Assembly (NCBI GenBank): GCA_023055355.1
Contig: JALJCS010000012.1
Location: forward strand, 12,870,501 to 12,934,500
From: Agelaius tricolor
Lineage: Eukaryota; Chordata; Aves; Passeriformes; Icteridae
Direction: 5' to 3'
DNA: 64,000 nt
Below, piece after piece: positions 36,234 through 49,312 of the stretch. The position numbers and the translations under genes were made by a program. Below the pieces are notes generated by a model, which searched no databases, was not told the DNA's origin, and saw only the letters and a program-made list of their open reading frames with translations. Position 1 is the first letter of the stretch. Every line of letters starts with the position of its first letter.

Positions 36234-39200
36234 CAGGGGGCAGCAGGTGAGACACCCCCAGTACAGCCCCCTGAGCCCTGCCCTGGCCACGCTGCCCAGG
36301 GAGGACACGGGCAGGGCAGGGTGGGCAGCTGGGGAGGCTCTGAGCACCTGCTGCCTCCAAAGAGCTGCAGAGCAATGACCAAAGCTTGCCACAGATCCCT
36401 CTCCCTTCTTTTCTCACACAGCTCTGGGAAAGGACATTTTCCTGGCTGCTGAGGTAATTCTCTGAGTGCCATTCACCTTTGACAAAGACATTCTTATTGA
36501 AGTTTGTACAAAATAATTCTCTATTTCTTACACATTGAAGAGCAGCACTTCATTCACAGCTACTGCAATTAAATGTACCCAGAACAGAGCTGGAAGGTAA
36601 TTAGCAGTGATAACTGTCTGCCACCTTTTTCTTATCTGACATTTTCAAGCCCTGTAAATTAGAAGTGTCTAACGCTAATAACTTATTTATTTTTATATTC
36701 CATTGAACTTGCCAGTCATTTTTAGTTATCAGTTCTTAAAGAAAACACTTTAGAACTGGAATCTTGTAAAATTTCAGCCTGGAGCAGACTACACCAAAGT
36801 TAATGAGCCATGAAAAATAAGACTTAGCTTGGGAAGGCTGTTAATACAATTTTTCAGCTGTAGCCTGTACTGGCAGGCCGTGATCAGATACTATAGATAC
36901 TTCAATTAATCCATTATTGGAAATTGAGAAAATAACATATAGGGCTTCATTAAATTTAAATAAATAAATAAATATTTTTTTTTTAAGTGCCAGTTTTTCT
37001 ACTGGGTTTTAGTAGCCTTGTGGCAGGAGGATGGGTCCCAGTCCCATCTGGAGAGAGCTCTGTTCCAGGGCAGTGTGAGGGCCAGCCCTGGGCTCTGCGT
37101 GCCCAGCAGAGCTGAGCTGCTGCTGTCCTCACTCTTTGTCCCCTGTGCCCCTCGGGGTGGCCCCTGGGCACGCAGGGATGGAGCTGTGAAACCTCCCCTG
37201 CCTGTGAGCTCCCTCCTGGGCTCCTGCTGCCCCATCCCTGCCAGGGGACAGGCGCCAGGCTCCTTTTACCAGGACTCCAACACAGGGGCATATCTGCCCA
37301 CCATTTCTCATCACTGTGCTTTGAAAACCAGCTTGAAATACTCTTTTATATGTTCTACGTGATATTTGGTGTTGTCTTTTTTTTTGTCTCTTACCTGGAA
37401 CAATATTAAACTGTACTAGAAAAAAAATGCAACGGTAAATTCAGGTGTCTGGGGTTTGGTATCATGTTAATGTATAGCTACATATTTTTATGTTTTCTTT
37501 TAGAAGAACAGCCTATATATTTTCCTATTTAATTGAGGTTATTGCAAAAATGCAAAGAAAGCAAAGAAAAAAAGAAATCTAACCCCCCCCCTCCACACCC
37601 CCATTTATTTTGGTTTTTGGCAGGGTAAACAAATACAGTTAATTTGTAATAAGGTTTTTCTCAATTCTATTTTGCATTCAAAATTTTTTTGACTTTCAGA
37701 GTTCCCTTTTTTTTCAAGAAAGGTGTCTGGGAAAAACAGAAAACAACAAATTGTCACTAAACTCACCATGTTGGCCTCCCTTCCCAAGTGTCATTTTCAC
37801 TCCTGCTGCTTGGCAAGCTCATATGAGAAATGACAAAGAAAGTTCACAGAACTGTCACTTCTCTATTAAAATGAAATAGCCTCTCTTTTGCTGTCCTTCT
37901 TCACAATTTTCAGAATTTAATGTCGGCAAATGAGTGGCACACCAGTGGCATTTATAAATCCAGTTCATTTTGCTCTATCTAGAAAACAGAAATGGAACTT
38001 GGCACCTTCTGTGTGTTTTCTTGATATCAGATATTTAGACCACTATCTGACTACATGAAGAAGCATTTATCAAACTGAACATGTTATCTATATGTAAACA
38101 CCCCTACCTGTTGCAGAGATTACTTTTGTATCCCCATTTTTCTCCAGTCTTGATGGTGTATTGTAGCACTTGAAGGGCTGATAAAAATGATTGGGTTCTG
38201 CTGACTACAGAATGGGAAATGACAAATACATCGAAATCCACAGATTATTGTAAAAATAATTGCTAAACTTGCTACTGTGACTTTTACATTTTCTTGCCCC
38301 ACAACGTCTATATTAAATAAACAAATGTAATAGATGAGTGTCTCTCTAGCCCAAAAAACCTGCTTTCACCATTACTGACTATAAACATTAGCACTCAGTC
38401 TTAGTGGGTGAATGTTTGTATGAGATTCAGCACTGGACTTTCCTTTTAGATAATACTTTACACATATTTACATTTATGTATAATGTATATAAATATATAA
38501 TGTACAGTTTAAACATTACCTTTTAGATCTCATGCTGGCTTGCTGCCTGTCACCACCTGAATGTCTGTGCCCATCTGGGCCATGGGAATACACATTTAAA
38601 GGTGTTGTGTGGTGGAAGGATGGGCTGCAGTTCTTTAACATGTGGAAAAGGAGAGCTCACACTCCATACTAGAACAATTTCCTTATGTCCCAAAGCAGCC
38701 CAGGGTCACTGCCTGGCCTCACAGAGATCTCAGCCCCCTCCTGCTGAGCTCCCAGCACCAGCACAGCCTCATTTCTCAGCCTCCCCTAAAATCCAGGTAC
38801 ATTTACCACACTGGGCTCCCAGAGGCTGAGGGCATTGTTGGATTCCTCTCATGTTCTCAGTGCTGCTTCCCAAGCCCTCTCCCTTCTGCATCTTCATTTC
38901 TGTCTCTGTCCCCCTTTGTTTCCCTGCCCCTGCCTGGGGCAGCAATCACCTGACTTTGTCCTGCCCTCATTTCCCCATCTCCTTCCATGCCTCAGTCACT
39001 ATCACATTATTCACTAAAAGGTTTTATCTGCCCCTTACACCCACACCTGAAGGGATGATTAAAATCCTGTTCAGAGCCCTGAAGCATTCTGTGCCAGGTT
39101 GTTCATCACTGAGGGGCTGAATCCCAGGAAATCCCTCAGTGGGAGTATCTGGAGGTGCCTGTATCTGGCTGCCAGCTCTCCTCCCACACCTCTCTCTAAT

Positions 39201-41842
39201 ACCCTCTTGCATCAGCTCTCCTGTCTTCACACCCATAAACTACATTCATGATCCTACTGAGAGCCCAGCGTGTCTGTAGGACATCCTGCATTGCCCTAAA
39301 TCTCCCACCTTCCCTGGCTCTTTCATTTTGCTATCCAAGGTTTGCAGTGTGTTCTTCATTTCCTCTGCAAAGTCTGGCAACTTTCACTTCCTCACATCTT
39401 CTCCCTCATCTGTTGCTTTGCCTAAATCTTCAAGATTCAGCTTGTTTTTCCTGCTTGCTCTTTTCAGTTCTTCAAGAGAGGGTTATTTGTCCAACAATCT
39501 CTCAACTACTAATTTTCACATATCCTTGGAATACAGTTTTCAGACAATTTTTGTCTTTGTTTTAAAAATAACCTCTCCATCCCACTTTCTTTTATTGACT
39601 GTTTCTCTTGCTATCTAAAAGCTTGGCCTTTTGAAAAGAAAACTTACTATTTCTTGATATTTAAGCAAAATTAATGTGTGAGCTCCTATCAGTTTCAAAA
39701 TAATCCCTTCACCAAAATTCATGGTGGAATGAAAATACATTTTGCTGAATGGCAGAAAATACATTTGGAAATGCTGAAGTCTTTCACCTGTAACAAGCTG
39801 TACTAACTGGACCATTTTGACAATACCTGCTCTCCAGTCTGCATTTGGGAAGGTATGTTATTTTGTAATGTTAGAGATCCCAGCAGTATTTATCTCCCTA
39901 GTAAAATGTCTTTTCAGCTTTATCTCTTTCCAGCCCACTTGAGCAGAGCAGAGTCATGACAAGCAAAGGATTCAGGACAGATGCACCCTTCAACACCAAC
40001 AGAAATTAATCTGCAGCAATTCTCCAGCGTGCCTTGGCTCCAGACTCCAGCTTCCAGCAGCTTTCCAAGCAGTGCCTGCCACCAGCCCCTGTCTCAGTCA
40101 TGGCAGGGCTTGGCTGCTGCTGCCATGTCTGACTCATCCTGCAGCAGAAATTCAAATTACTGTTTTGTTCTCCTGAGGGATTTTTTATGTTTTTATACTA
40201 AACAAACATTGTAGTTGTTCCTTTTGCCTTAAACCTAATAGTGTGACATTACAGCTAAGTAGCTCATGGTCCCTGCTGCTGAACAATAATATTTTTTATG
40301 TCAACTAGAGCCCTTTGTAATGCTCCATGCAGTCAGTGCAGCATGCTGAATAGTTTCTGAGTTCTTGGAAAACTTGTGTTTAAGATGTACAGAAGGGTAT
40401 TCTTGATTAAGGGAAGTACAGTGACAGATTCTGCTGGATCAGATCTCTCTTATGCACCTTCTGTTACTGCTCAAGTAAGGCAGATGAACGAAAGATGGGG
40501 ACTCTTCTTCTTGCCAGCTATTCCAGAATTTCTTATGAGTCCATGTTTTTATATGGAGAAGTTGTATGGTTTTTCAATACTAGACTTTCTGCAGTACTGT
40601 GCTTGTGGGTGCAGACAATTTTTTTTCATACCAAGCAGAAAGAAAAATGGAAACAGCACTTTGCTGTTCCTCTAAAGTGATTTCCCTGTTGCTTCTATTC
40701 TTGGGCTATTGAGCTGGAAAACTAAATTCTGGAATTTTGCTAAATCCATTGATGTTAGCAGCAAAATTTACAGTCAAATGAGCAGAGGGTAGAGACCCCC
40801 TGAAGAGCATGACAGGGTCCAACTTAGCACAGTTTGGTGCTCATTCTTTGGAGTATAAAGTAGATAAGAATATCTAAGGACAGTAAGGAACATATCAACA
40901 TAAACACCAGGAAAATCAGTCCAGGCAAGAGACAGATCTGCCAGGACTATCTCCAGCCATTCTAAAGCTTATCTGGGATGCAATAATTGACCTGGCTCTG
41001 GTTCATGAGCTCTAGATCAAAGCCACCTTGGTACTTGAGGGCTGAGAAACATAATATATGATAAATGTGTGTCCTGAGAAAGGCACAGAATTATGAGACA
41101 GTAAATTTGGTATTGATACTTTAAAAATCATTTGAAAGTACAAGAAAAATTGAAACAGATAAACTAAAACATAAATGAATCTTTATTCTTTGTTTTTTTG
41201 AAGGAGACAAAAAGTCTGTGATAAAGAAGATCCACTTAATATAATATATCTGGCTTTCCAAAAGGCTCTCAAAATCTCCCTTGTCAAATGAGAAGGATAA
41301 AAGAGCTGAAAACAGAGAGTAGGAGCAGAAGTTGAAGATTCACTAAAGAAAGAAAAAACCCTTTGAGATGGGCAACTGGTCATTTCAATGGCAGATACAG
41401 TTCAACAAAATAAATGTGAAATGTTATAGATGAGGAGAAGATAAACCATCATTTCACATATGGCATGATGAGTTCCAAATTACAGCTGACTGCATCTTGC
41501 AGAGTGATATGCAGTCCATGAGAACATCAGCTCCAAGAATAGAAAAATAAAGACAAATGTTAGAAATTATTAAGAACAGAGGAAAAAAAAAAGAAAGCTG
41601 TCTCTGACTGAGATAGTTTCTGATTTTATGTTTGCTCTCTTTTAGACATCTGCTTTTACTCATTGCTTCAGACAACATACTATGGACTTTGGTTTTACCC
41701 TGTAGAGCCATTTTAAAGCTTTTACTGACATGCCTCAGTGTATTCAGCAATTTATTCACTAAAATGCATAAACCCCATATTTTATAAATAACAGAACTAA
41801 ACTAAGCCTAGTTACATAAGCCTTGTTTTCATTTTCAGTAAG

Positions 41843-41876
41843 TATGTATATATATATGCATATATATATATATATC
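41843..41876 (+). repeat. TA microsatellite
   Basis: An interrupted TA/TG dinucleotide run of about 34 bases, split by a GC at its centre (TATATGCATATA). It overlaps a chance open frame. Confidence 0.85.
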
Positions 41877-44800
41877 ATTTTTCTAATCCTAAATTTCCAT
41901 GTTGTCTTTATTCCATTTTATATCCTCTCTATTAATAGCTCCTTGCAAGCTCCTAATATGTTCCTCAAGATCAGGACTCTGACCAGGAAGATGAAGGAAC
42001 GTTAAATCAACCACACTGAACATAATTTGACTGGCAGCTTGCCTCAAATACTATTTTTCTCCTTGTCCATCCTTTTGATTTTACAACAGAAATTTCCCTG
42101 AAGCAGCACTTACATTATGATGCCTTCCCTGCCACAGGTTAATTGCTATTTGCTTCAATTATTCTCTACTCAGCTTCAGAAGAGCTGTCAAAATACACCT
42201 TCCTGATTATATATTTCACAGTAAGACTGAAATGAAGACTGGACCATTGAAATAGTAGGAAAAAGAAAAAATCCATTATTCCTAGGTTAAGTTGTTTTTT
42301 TCTCCTGAGCTGCTTTGGAAGAAATTGGCACAACATAATGCATTGCACACATCTTCTGCAAATATGTAAAGAAAAGCTTACTGAGACAGACAAATAATTA
42401 AAATAGAGTTTGATGGGAGAAACATGTAAGCATATAACAACTCATAAAGAATAATAAATTTTTTTAGATGCAAAGCATACACAAAATGGAGCTCCTTCAA
42501 GTAGTGTCCCATTGCTAAAATGTAATACCATAGTGTCCTCCTTCTGATGTTCCTATGCCAAGATCAAAATTAAACAAATTGAAAAATTAGTATAAAATTA
42601 TGTCCCAGCCTGGAAAATTTCTTCATCATTGTGGTTTAAGTTGCCAAAGAACATTATCTGTATAATAAATCAGGGTCTATCTTGGATCTTGCCAAGTTAT
42701 TCTCTATCATCCCCTGGCTTTTGATTTGTATTCTTTTCTTTAGGCTTATGCTGCTCTCAGTGAGGGAGAGCTTTTCTCTAACTCGCCTCTTTCCCTCTGC
42801 TCTTGAATGAATCAGTTTTACCTTGTCACAGCTCACATGCCTCAGGAGTCTATGAGTGCACATTTTCTTCTGAAATGGGTACAGCCATGAAGCTCCATCA
42901 CTGTTTCAGGCTAATCTAGATCTGATGGCATAGTCTTTCCAATTAGGCACAGAAATAAATTGGTTTATTTCTTGTTTGAATCCCTCAGAATCAAACTCAA
43001 GACTACTCTTTGAATCTCTTTCTCTTCTCTCACAATCAAAATCATCCCTCATGTAAGTGAAATTAGTCTCAGCATTGCCAAGGAAAGCAGAGCCCCCTCA
43101 GAGTTCTTGGATCCCCACCTTTTGCTGGGAGAGGTGAATGTGTGGAGCTGCTGCACCTGCAGGATGCTGGGGTCTCCACTTGCACAGCACGGCTGTCAAT
43201 GCCTCCTGCCTGGGGCCAATGGGCTGGTTTTGCACAAATAATCCCAAAATTACCTGAAAGTAATTATGATATGTCTGGAAACTGCTCATAGGTGTCTAAC
43301 ATGTAACAATGCTGGCTTAAGATTGCAAGACAAAATGATATCAAAATCAATGTTCAGCATGGCAAATCTTCAGAGTGCATAGCTTGCCTTTTTCAAACCT
43401 ACAGAGCTAAAGAGAGGCCGGTCCCACCTACACAGCTAAATTTGAAACTGGTATTTCCCTGAGAAAACAAGCATACCATTGACTTTCATGGTTACTGTTC
43501 TAACACATTTCTTACATGGAGTGAAATACATTCAAGGTTTCCTAATATTTTGTCTATAAGAGAATTTTGGGAGATATTTTTGTTCTCATAAACCTCTCTC
43601 TGTACTCACTGATATTAGACTGGTAAAATTTTCTAAGAAAACTCAAACTCACCCTGAGAGAAAGTCTTGAGGCTGCAGAAAGAAAGGGGAGTAAGTGTTT
43701 GCAAATGCTTCTCTTGCCTTTCTTCATGAGGACTGTACGTGAGCAAACACAGGTACTTGAGCTTTCCCATCCCCAGCTGTTCATTCCCAATTACAGGGTT
43801 TACCCCAACAAGATAACTTCTCAACTTTATCCTACTCTGAATCTCAACTAGGGAAGAAAAATCTTTTTTAACAAAGCAATGTGTTTGTGGAACAGGGTTT
43901 AACATTGAGGCTGGAACTATTTGATGGCAGGATGAATTTTCTGCATTCCTCTGCTTCCCACCTTTCCTTAGCACAGCAGTGCCTATTCTAGAATAGAATA
44001 GAAAAGGGAGTACTTCTCTGCAATTTTTTAGTCATCGTTTTGTGGTTGTTCTAAGTCTGTGATTTGGGGGCCCTTCTCCATGGAATTTGGCCATTCCAAT
44101 GACACTTTGTAATTTGCTTTGTTCAGAGAGGATTTTCAGCCACACAAGTAGAGTAAGCAAAGAATACAGAATACAAAAATAAATGTTTTTTCCAAACAGA
44201 AAGGTGTTTATATAGAAGGCTTGCAGAGAAGTGATGTCATTGTGGGAGGAATGAAAATATCTTGCATAGCTCTATTGGCCACATACATCTTTAGCAAATA
44301 CTACTTCATGTTATTTGGAACACCTATTCCAAAAGACAAAACCCACATGAAAACTAAAAACTTTTTTCCTGCAATTTTCTGGACCTCTAAAATGTAAGAT
44401 CTAAAATAAAATAAGTAATAAACTCTCTGAACCTTCAGAAAAAAAGTATTATTTGAGTGCTTCTGTTGTCATTTTGCCATCTCTTACTATGAAATTCCAG
44501 TTTTATTTCCATTTCAGGATGTAGGATCTTCACATCTCTGATTTTTCTGCCATCTATTTACTGTGTCATATTTATCATTTATGGGGCACCCACATTCCAG
44601 GCCAGGAAATCTATCTGGGGTGTGTAATATGTGGCATTTCTAATCTTTGCCAGCTTAACCAAAGCCTTTTCTTTTTATGAGCAATTGCTCAGCAGGGATT
44701 GAAGTGTGCAATGAAATATCAATACCTGTAGGTAAAACCATTTTCCACCTTGCCTGCTTTTATGGCTACTATAGATCAGTTTTTCCTACGTCCCTGTAGG

Positions 44801-47010
44801 AACAGTTTTCTACCAAATCACTGCTCAGACCTAGAGTGGAAAATGGAAACCCACCCACAGTGATGACAGCTAAATGAATATGCAGGGCAATGCAAATAGC
44901 TCCACATGTTCACTGGAACAAAATAAATTATTCCTATATGTGCCAAGACATCTTCAGGCAGGTTTCACCACTTCAGCAGAGTAAATCCAGTCATTCCTTT
45001 GATGTTTCTTCAACTATGAGAAAGAAAGTTCTCCATAGTACCCTCACAGGATTTGGTATGGAAGTCAAGTTGTGACCAAGGCTAAAGAAGGCAGAAAAAC
45101 CCAGCATCAGCCAAGGTTCAGCTGTCATTGGAAATCAGGGGCAGCACCTCTCTGGGAAGTGCATGAGACCTTTTTTGGAGCGGTGTGTTGCCATCAGTGG
45201 ACAGCATTCCCAGTAATGCCAGTATTTTATGACCAGGTATTGTGCTCATTTGTTTTCCTCACTTTCAAAAACATGAAAATAGAAATGGAAATCCTTCCTA
45301 TCATAAGAATGGGGTTTGTGTCATTCTTTTAATTTTTCATAGTTTTTCTTTTGTTGAGAGAAAGTAAAATCCAGGAACATGTACAAATATAAGAAAGAAG
45401 AAACTTTAAAAAATTTTTAATTATGTGTAAATAAAAAAACTTCTACAACTCTTTCAAACTTTTTTTTCCCCCAGTACTTTTCATGTTTTTCCTCCTGGAA
45501 AGTGATGGTTCAAGCATTTCTTTTGCTCACTTCTTCTTACTGATTTCACATTTGAAAAAGAGAAGAATTAAATGGTGTTCTTGTAAATAGAGGAGATTCT
45601 TACAGCAGAAAATTCCTACAAAAGTTGAAAGGGCATATGCTGCCCTGGCCTATTCCATATCCTGCTGCACAGTAGCCTTAAAGAAAGACTTTTCTTCATC
45701 TGCAAAGTGCAAAAAGAAGGATTTCCATTACAATCTCTCACAGCAGAGAGACTGGTGATCAACACTGCAGCTACTCACAGGATTTATGTTAATAGAATTG
45801 TGGCTAAAGGTTTTACAGGAGACAATTTATTGGAGCTGTTCTGCTACACAGTATTTTACAGTTAAACATTTCACAGGAGACAGGGATGTCTTCAATTCCA
45901 TGGGTTTCCACATATAAAATTAATTACCTCAGAAGCCCCAACATTTACTGCAAGACTGGGTGCATCCAACTTTAAGTGTTACTGTTCTGTTTGCATCACT
46001 CGTACAACAGCTCTCCTGAATTCAGTATTTTCCTGAGGAGATCAATGGACTTTATAACTGTGTCTGAAAGCATTTCAGAAACTATTGACATCAAGGCAAA
46101 AATATATGGCAATACCTGACTGGGAGAAGTGGGATATAAGAAAGGAAATTTGCTCTATAGTCTGAGTTCTATGATTGCTATTGGGAAAAAAAAATCATGG
46201 ATGGATCTAAAATCAATGAAATATGAATATAGTTCACATTTAAATAAAATTTTGTGTGATATCCCAAATGTGGGGAAGGGGTCACATTGTCTTCAAAGAA
46301 TGTTGAACTGTGGAATGGTTCCTCAGCTGCCTTTGGGTTATGGAAATCACAGGAACATGTGACAAAATTTCAACCATCTGCTGAAATCGTTGTTCCAATA
46401 GAAAAGTCAAGTGTGCACTTTAAGCCATTTTCCACTTAGTACAGAATTGTTTCATACAGAGTGGAATCTCTTAAATAAGGTGTCAAATATGGCTTTCTAT
46501 ATGCATCAAAGAAATAGCTGTGTAGAAATATCTGTCGATTTCAAACTGGCACAGAATCGTCCTTCTGGTTCAACTTAGAAGCTTTCGCAGATTTTCGCCA
46601 AAATACTTGTCTGATCTCATTTATGTGTTAAAAATCATCACCACATACACTGCAGTTATGCTATTTTGACATTTTGTCCTTTTTTTGGGAATGTATAAAG
46701 CGTTTAACCTACTTTCAAAAATATATTGTGTGTGATATGATTTGTTTCTTGTGTAAAAGTAAAACACCCTCTGCTGTACCTTTATGTGTGCTCTGCTGCA
46801 AAGCTCACACAGTTTTATGACTTTAGCATTAACTGCCCCTGGAAGGAGCTCCCTTGGAGTCTGTTCTCTACCTTTAAAATACAGATTGTTGTGTTTTGAC
46901 TGGTCAGAAGTCTGTATCCAATTGCTAAGCTGCATGGACATAGATCAAAGCCACCATGCCCAAGAGGGTGTTAGCTTATATCAAACTGGGGACTGTGGAA
47001 CCATAAATAC

Positions 47011-47045
47011 AATATTATAATGTAATATTAATACATTATAATGTT
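47011..47045. repeat. AT-rich hairpin (perfect 11-bp arms)
   Basis: The arms ATTATAATGTA (47014-47024) and TACATTATAAT (47032-47042) are perfect reverse complements separated by seven bases. With one wobble pair the stem extends to 47011-47045. Immediately downstream, the 13-bp word TTATATTAGGATT occurs twice (47066-47078 and 47088-47100). It could extrude as a cruciform, but a role is not shown. Confidence 0.8.
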
Positions 47046-47711
47046 AATATTACTATTTGGAGGCATTATATTAGGATTATAGGATCCTTATATTAGGATT
47101 TTGGGCCTTAATGGTAACATTACAGTCATAGTGAACACAATTTTGGTGAGATATCCAGTCCTCATGTTCACTTTGTGGGCTTCCAAATATCACTCAAAAT
47201 GGACACAGATATTGCAAGAAAGTAATTATGGGAGCAAGGAGTAAATTCTGGGTTTTAATCTAGAAAACATGTTTTCAGAACTGATTGCATCATTTAGTGG
47301 AGCCACTGGTATTCAGTTTAGATATGTTGATTAACTAATATAGCTTTCAATATATTTTTGCTCTAGACTTTATAAACCTTCAGCAATAAAGACTTCTTGG
47401 TTTGGAAGAAATCTGACATAGTTCTAGCTTAGAAATTCAATTTTTCATTAGTTTAGCCCTTTTTTACTGTGTGGGAAGTTCTGAAATCTCAGAGCAAACA
47501 ACAGCAGTCTTTTAAAAAAATACTGTGATCTTTGGAATACATTACAGTAAAATCAGACATAGACAAATCACAATCTTTTCATACTCAAGCCCTTTCGTAA
47601 ATCAGATTCCTTTTTTAAGGGGTGGATCACAGACTGGGTTGTAAAATGTGGCTTCAATAAATTTCTGTCTGAAACCTGAACCAGCCAGTAAGCTGTTACT
47701 GAACATCAACC

Positions 47712-47753
47712 TTGAAAACTGCTCCTGCACACTTGGAAACTGCTCCTGCACAC
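47712..47753 (+). repeat. 21-bp tandem duplication
   Basis: Two copies of a 21-bp unit (TTGAAAACTGCTCCTGCACA then C) lie head to tail with one mismatch. They sit just upstream of the compound TA array, in an area with frequent local duplication. Confidence 0.9.
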
Positions 47754-47796
47754 TTCTATTTCAGCACAATACCAAATGTTGCCATGGTCATTAGGT

Positions 47797-47817
47797 GCTG
47801 ATATAACCAATATATAC

Positions 47818-47887
<70 letters not shown>

Positions 47888-47918
47888 CACCATGTATATA
47901 TATATGCTAATATAACCA

Positions 47919-47961
<43 letters not shown>

Positions 47962-48007
47962 ACCATGTATATATATATATATATGCTGATATAACCAATA
48001 TATAACC
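47797..48007. repeat. Compound TA repeat with embedded 20-bp unit
   Basis: A long (TA)n array begins near 47820 and is interrupted by islands. The sequence GCTGATATAACCAATATATA occurs at 47797 and 47985, and with one change (GCTAAT...) at 47906. A second island, AACACCATGTATATATA or AACCATGTATATATATA, separates them. So the array is a higher-order repeat in which single-copy flank was duplicated together with TA blocks. The copies are 109 and 79 bases apart, the difference being TA length. Minus-strand tyrosine/isoleucine frames here are artefacts. Confidence 0.93.
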
Positions 48008-48902
48008 AATGGCAGCCAAACCCACACTTTTCTCCTGCTCTTTCCCACCACACCTGGTGCTCCCAGACCTGCACTGACTCCCTTGGGTGTTCCAGACACA
48101 TTCCTTCTCCTGCATCGTGGATTGCACTCTTTGGAAGCAGCTTCATTTACTCCAGCTAACGCTGTAGGCTTTTACAGAAAGCAATATTTGCTATATAGCT
48201 AGAAAAAAAGATACTTTAACAAAACATAAGGCTCTGAAAAACGAAGCAGTTTGAAATAAGGATTTGTATTAACTTACTGGAAAAATTGCTCCTGGGATTT
48301 TCTGCTGGGGTTATTGCAAACAAGCTGAACACAAATGACTATAAAATCCCTGTTTCTTACCTTTTGTTTTCTTTTTCACCCTGATTTCTTTCTCATTTTC
48401 CAGATATGATGCTCCATCTTCCCTAGTTGTTCCTGCATGTTTCAAAATTCTTTTTTCCTTTTGTTTGTTAAGCAAAGCTATAAAAACCCACTATCTTATT
48501 TTATTATTGCTTTTTAACTTTTTCCAGATGCCTTTGAATACTTCAAAACAATAACAATCCTGTAGTTACTGGTAATTCCCCACTACTTCATAAAAACCAA
48601 GACCACCTCAGCTGTCCTCTTACCATCCTCCCTCCTTAGGTCTCACTTTTCCCTCTAGAGCCAGATGTGCTCACTGAGCAATTTCCCCAGGAGAGAAGAA
48701 AAAAACCACTGAGCAGATATCATAGTGAATGGAGACTGTTTATTTTTTATCAATTTATTTCATTAGCTAGCATGAGCATCTCAATAGTTGTGTCTTCTTA
48801 TGACATCCTGAAGACTGACTTCACAGGGTTTTAACTGGCTGTTAACTTTTTAAGCTGGTTTAATTCAGAAAACATCCATGGCATGGCTCCAGTTTGTCTG
48901 GA
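48008..48902. other. Unique non-coding DNA
   Basis: No gene, RNA or repeat recognised between the TA array and the CR1 copy. Confidence 0.6.
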
Positions 48903-49232
48903 AATCATAGAATTCTAGAATGGTCTCTGTTGGAAGGCACCTTGAGGATCCTCTTGTTCCAGCCCTGTGCCAAGGGCAGGGACACCTTCCACTGTCCCAG
49001 GCTGCTCAGAGCCCCATCCAGCCTGGCCTTGAACTCTGCCAGGAATGGGGCACCCACAGCTTCTCTGGCCAACCTGTGAAGGGCCTCACCACCCTCACAG
49101 GGAAGAATTTCTTCCCAATACTGAATCTAAATCCACCCTCCTTCCGTTTAAAGACAATCCCCCTTACTGAACTTCGTGAGGTTTGCCCTTTTCTCAGGCC
49201 TGTCAAGGTCTCTCTGAATGGAATTTGATCTC
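48903..49232 (-). mobile_element. CR1 LINE 3' end, 5'-truncated
   Basis: The plus strand begins AATCATAGAATTCTAGAATGG, which is the reverse complement of the CR1 terminal motif (ATTCTATGATT type). It continues through the conserved CR1 3' segment: GGCAGGGACACCTTCCACTG, CCATCCAGCCTGGCCTTGAA, CCTCACCACCCTCACAG and GAAGAATTTCTTCCCAATA. So the element lies on the minus strand with its 3' end at 48903. It holds only non-coding 3' sequence; no reverse transcriptase or endonuclease domain is present. From about 49165 on, the similarity shifts to another CR1-like segment (TTTCTCAGGCCTGTCAAGGT, CTCTCTGAATGG), which suggests an internal deletion or a subfamily difference. The copy is moderately diverged and immobile. 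CR1 is the dominant LINE of birds and other sauropsids. Confidence 0.93.
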
Positions 49233-49284
49233 TTCAGTCATTCCAATCCTATTGTCAGCCTACTTCAGTGGCAGCTCAGAGTAT

Positions 49285-49312
49285 CCCAAGATTATACACC
49301 CAAGATTATACA
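49285..49312 (+). repeat. 14-bp perfect tandem duplication
   Basis: CCCAAGATTATACA occurs twice head to tail (49285-49298, 49299-49312), about 50 bases outside the recognisable CR1 sequence. It may be replication slippage. Confidence 0.9.

Larger units (their letters stand above)
36234..47711. other. Long unique non-coding stretch
   Basis: Over 11 kb without a supportable gene. The first 500 bases after the minisatellite include an AT-rich segment (about 36470-36770) that looks like vertebrate conserved non-coding sequence. An AAAT run followed by a T run lies at 36957-36985. GC-richer patches lie at 37040-37270 and 38690-38950, the latter pyrimidine-rich. A C-rich run lies at 37583-37601. 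A TA-rich microsatellite lies at 41843-41876. A 14-base palindrome (CTATTCTAGAATAG) lies at about 43983-43996. A strong AT hairpin lies at 47014-47042. Confidence 0.55.

Noticed and set aside
34881..36452. Open frames of 418-503 codons on both strands
   Set aside because: They run through the 9-bp minisatellite. Nine is divisible by three, so stops are excluded in several frames at once, and the translations are only three-residue repeats. No protein evidence exists.
43983..44002. Possible second CR1 tail (CTAGAATAGAATAG)
   Set aside because: Only a short palindromic match; the neighbouring bases do not follow the CR1 3' region.
47756..48146. Tyr/Ile-rich minus-strand frames
   Set aside because: They are translations of the TA array.
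48894..49228. Open frames across the CR1 copy
   Set aside because: This part of CR1 is 3' untranslated sequence; no reverse transcriptase motifs are present.
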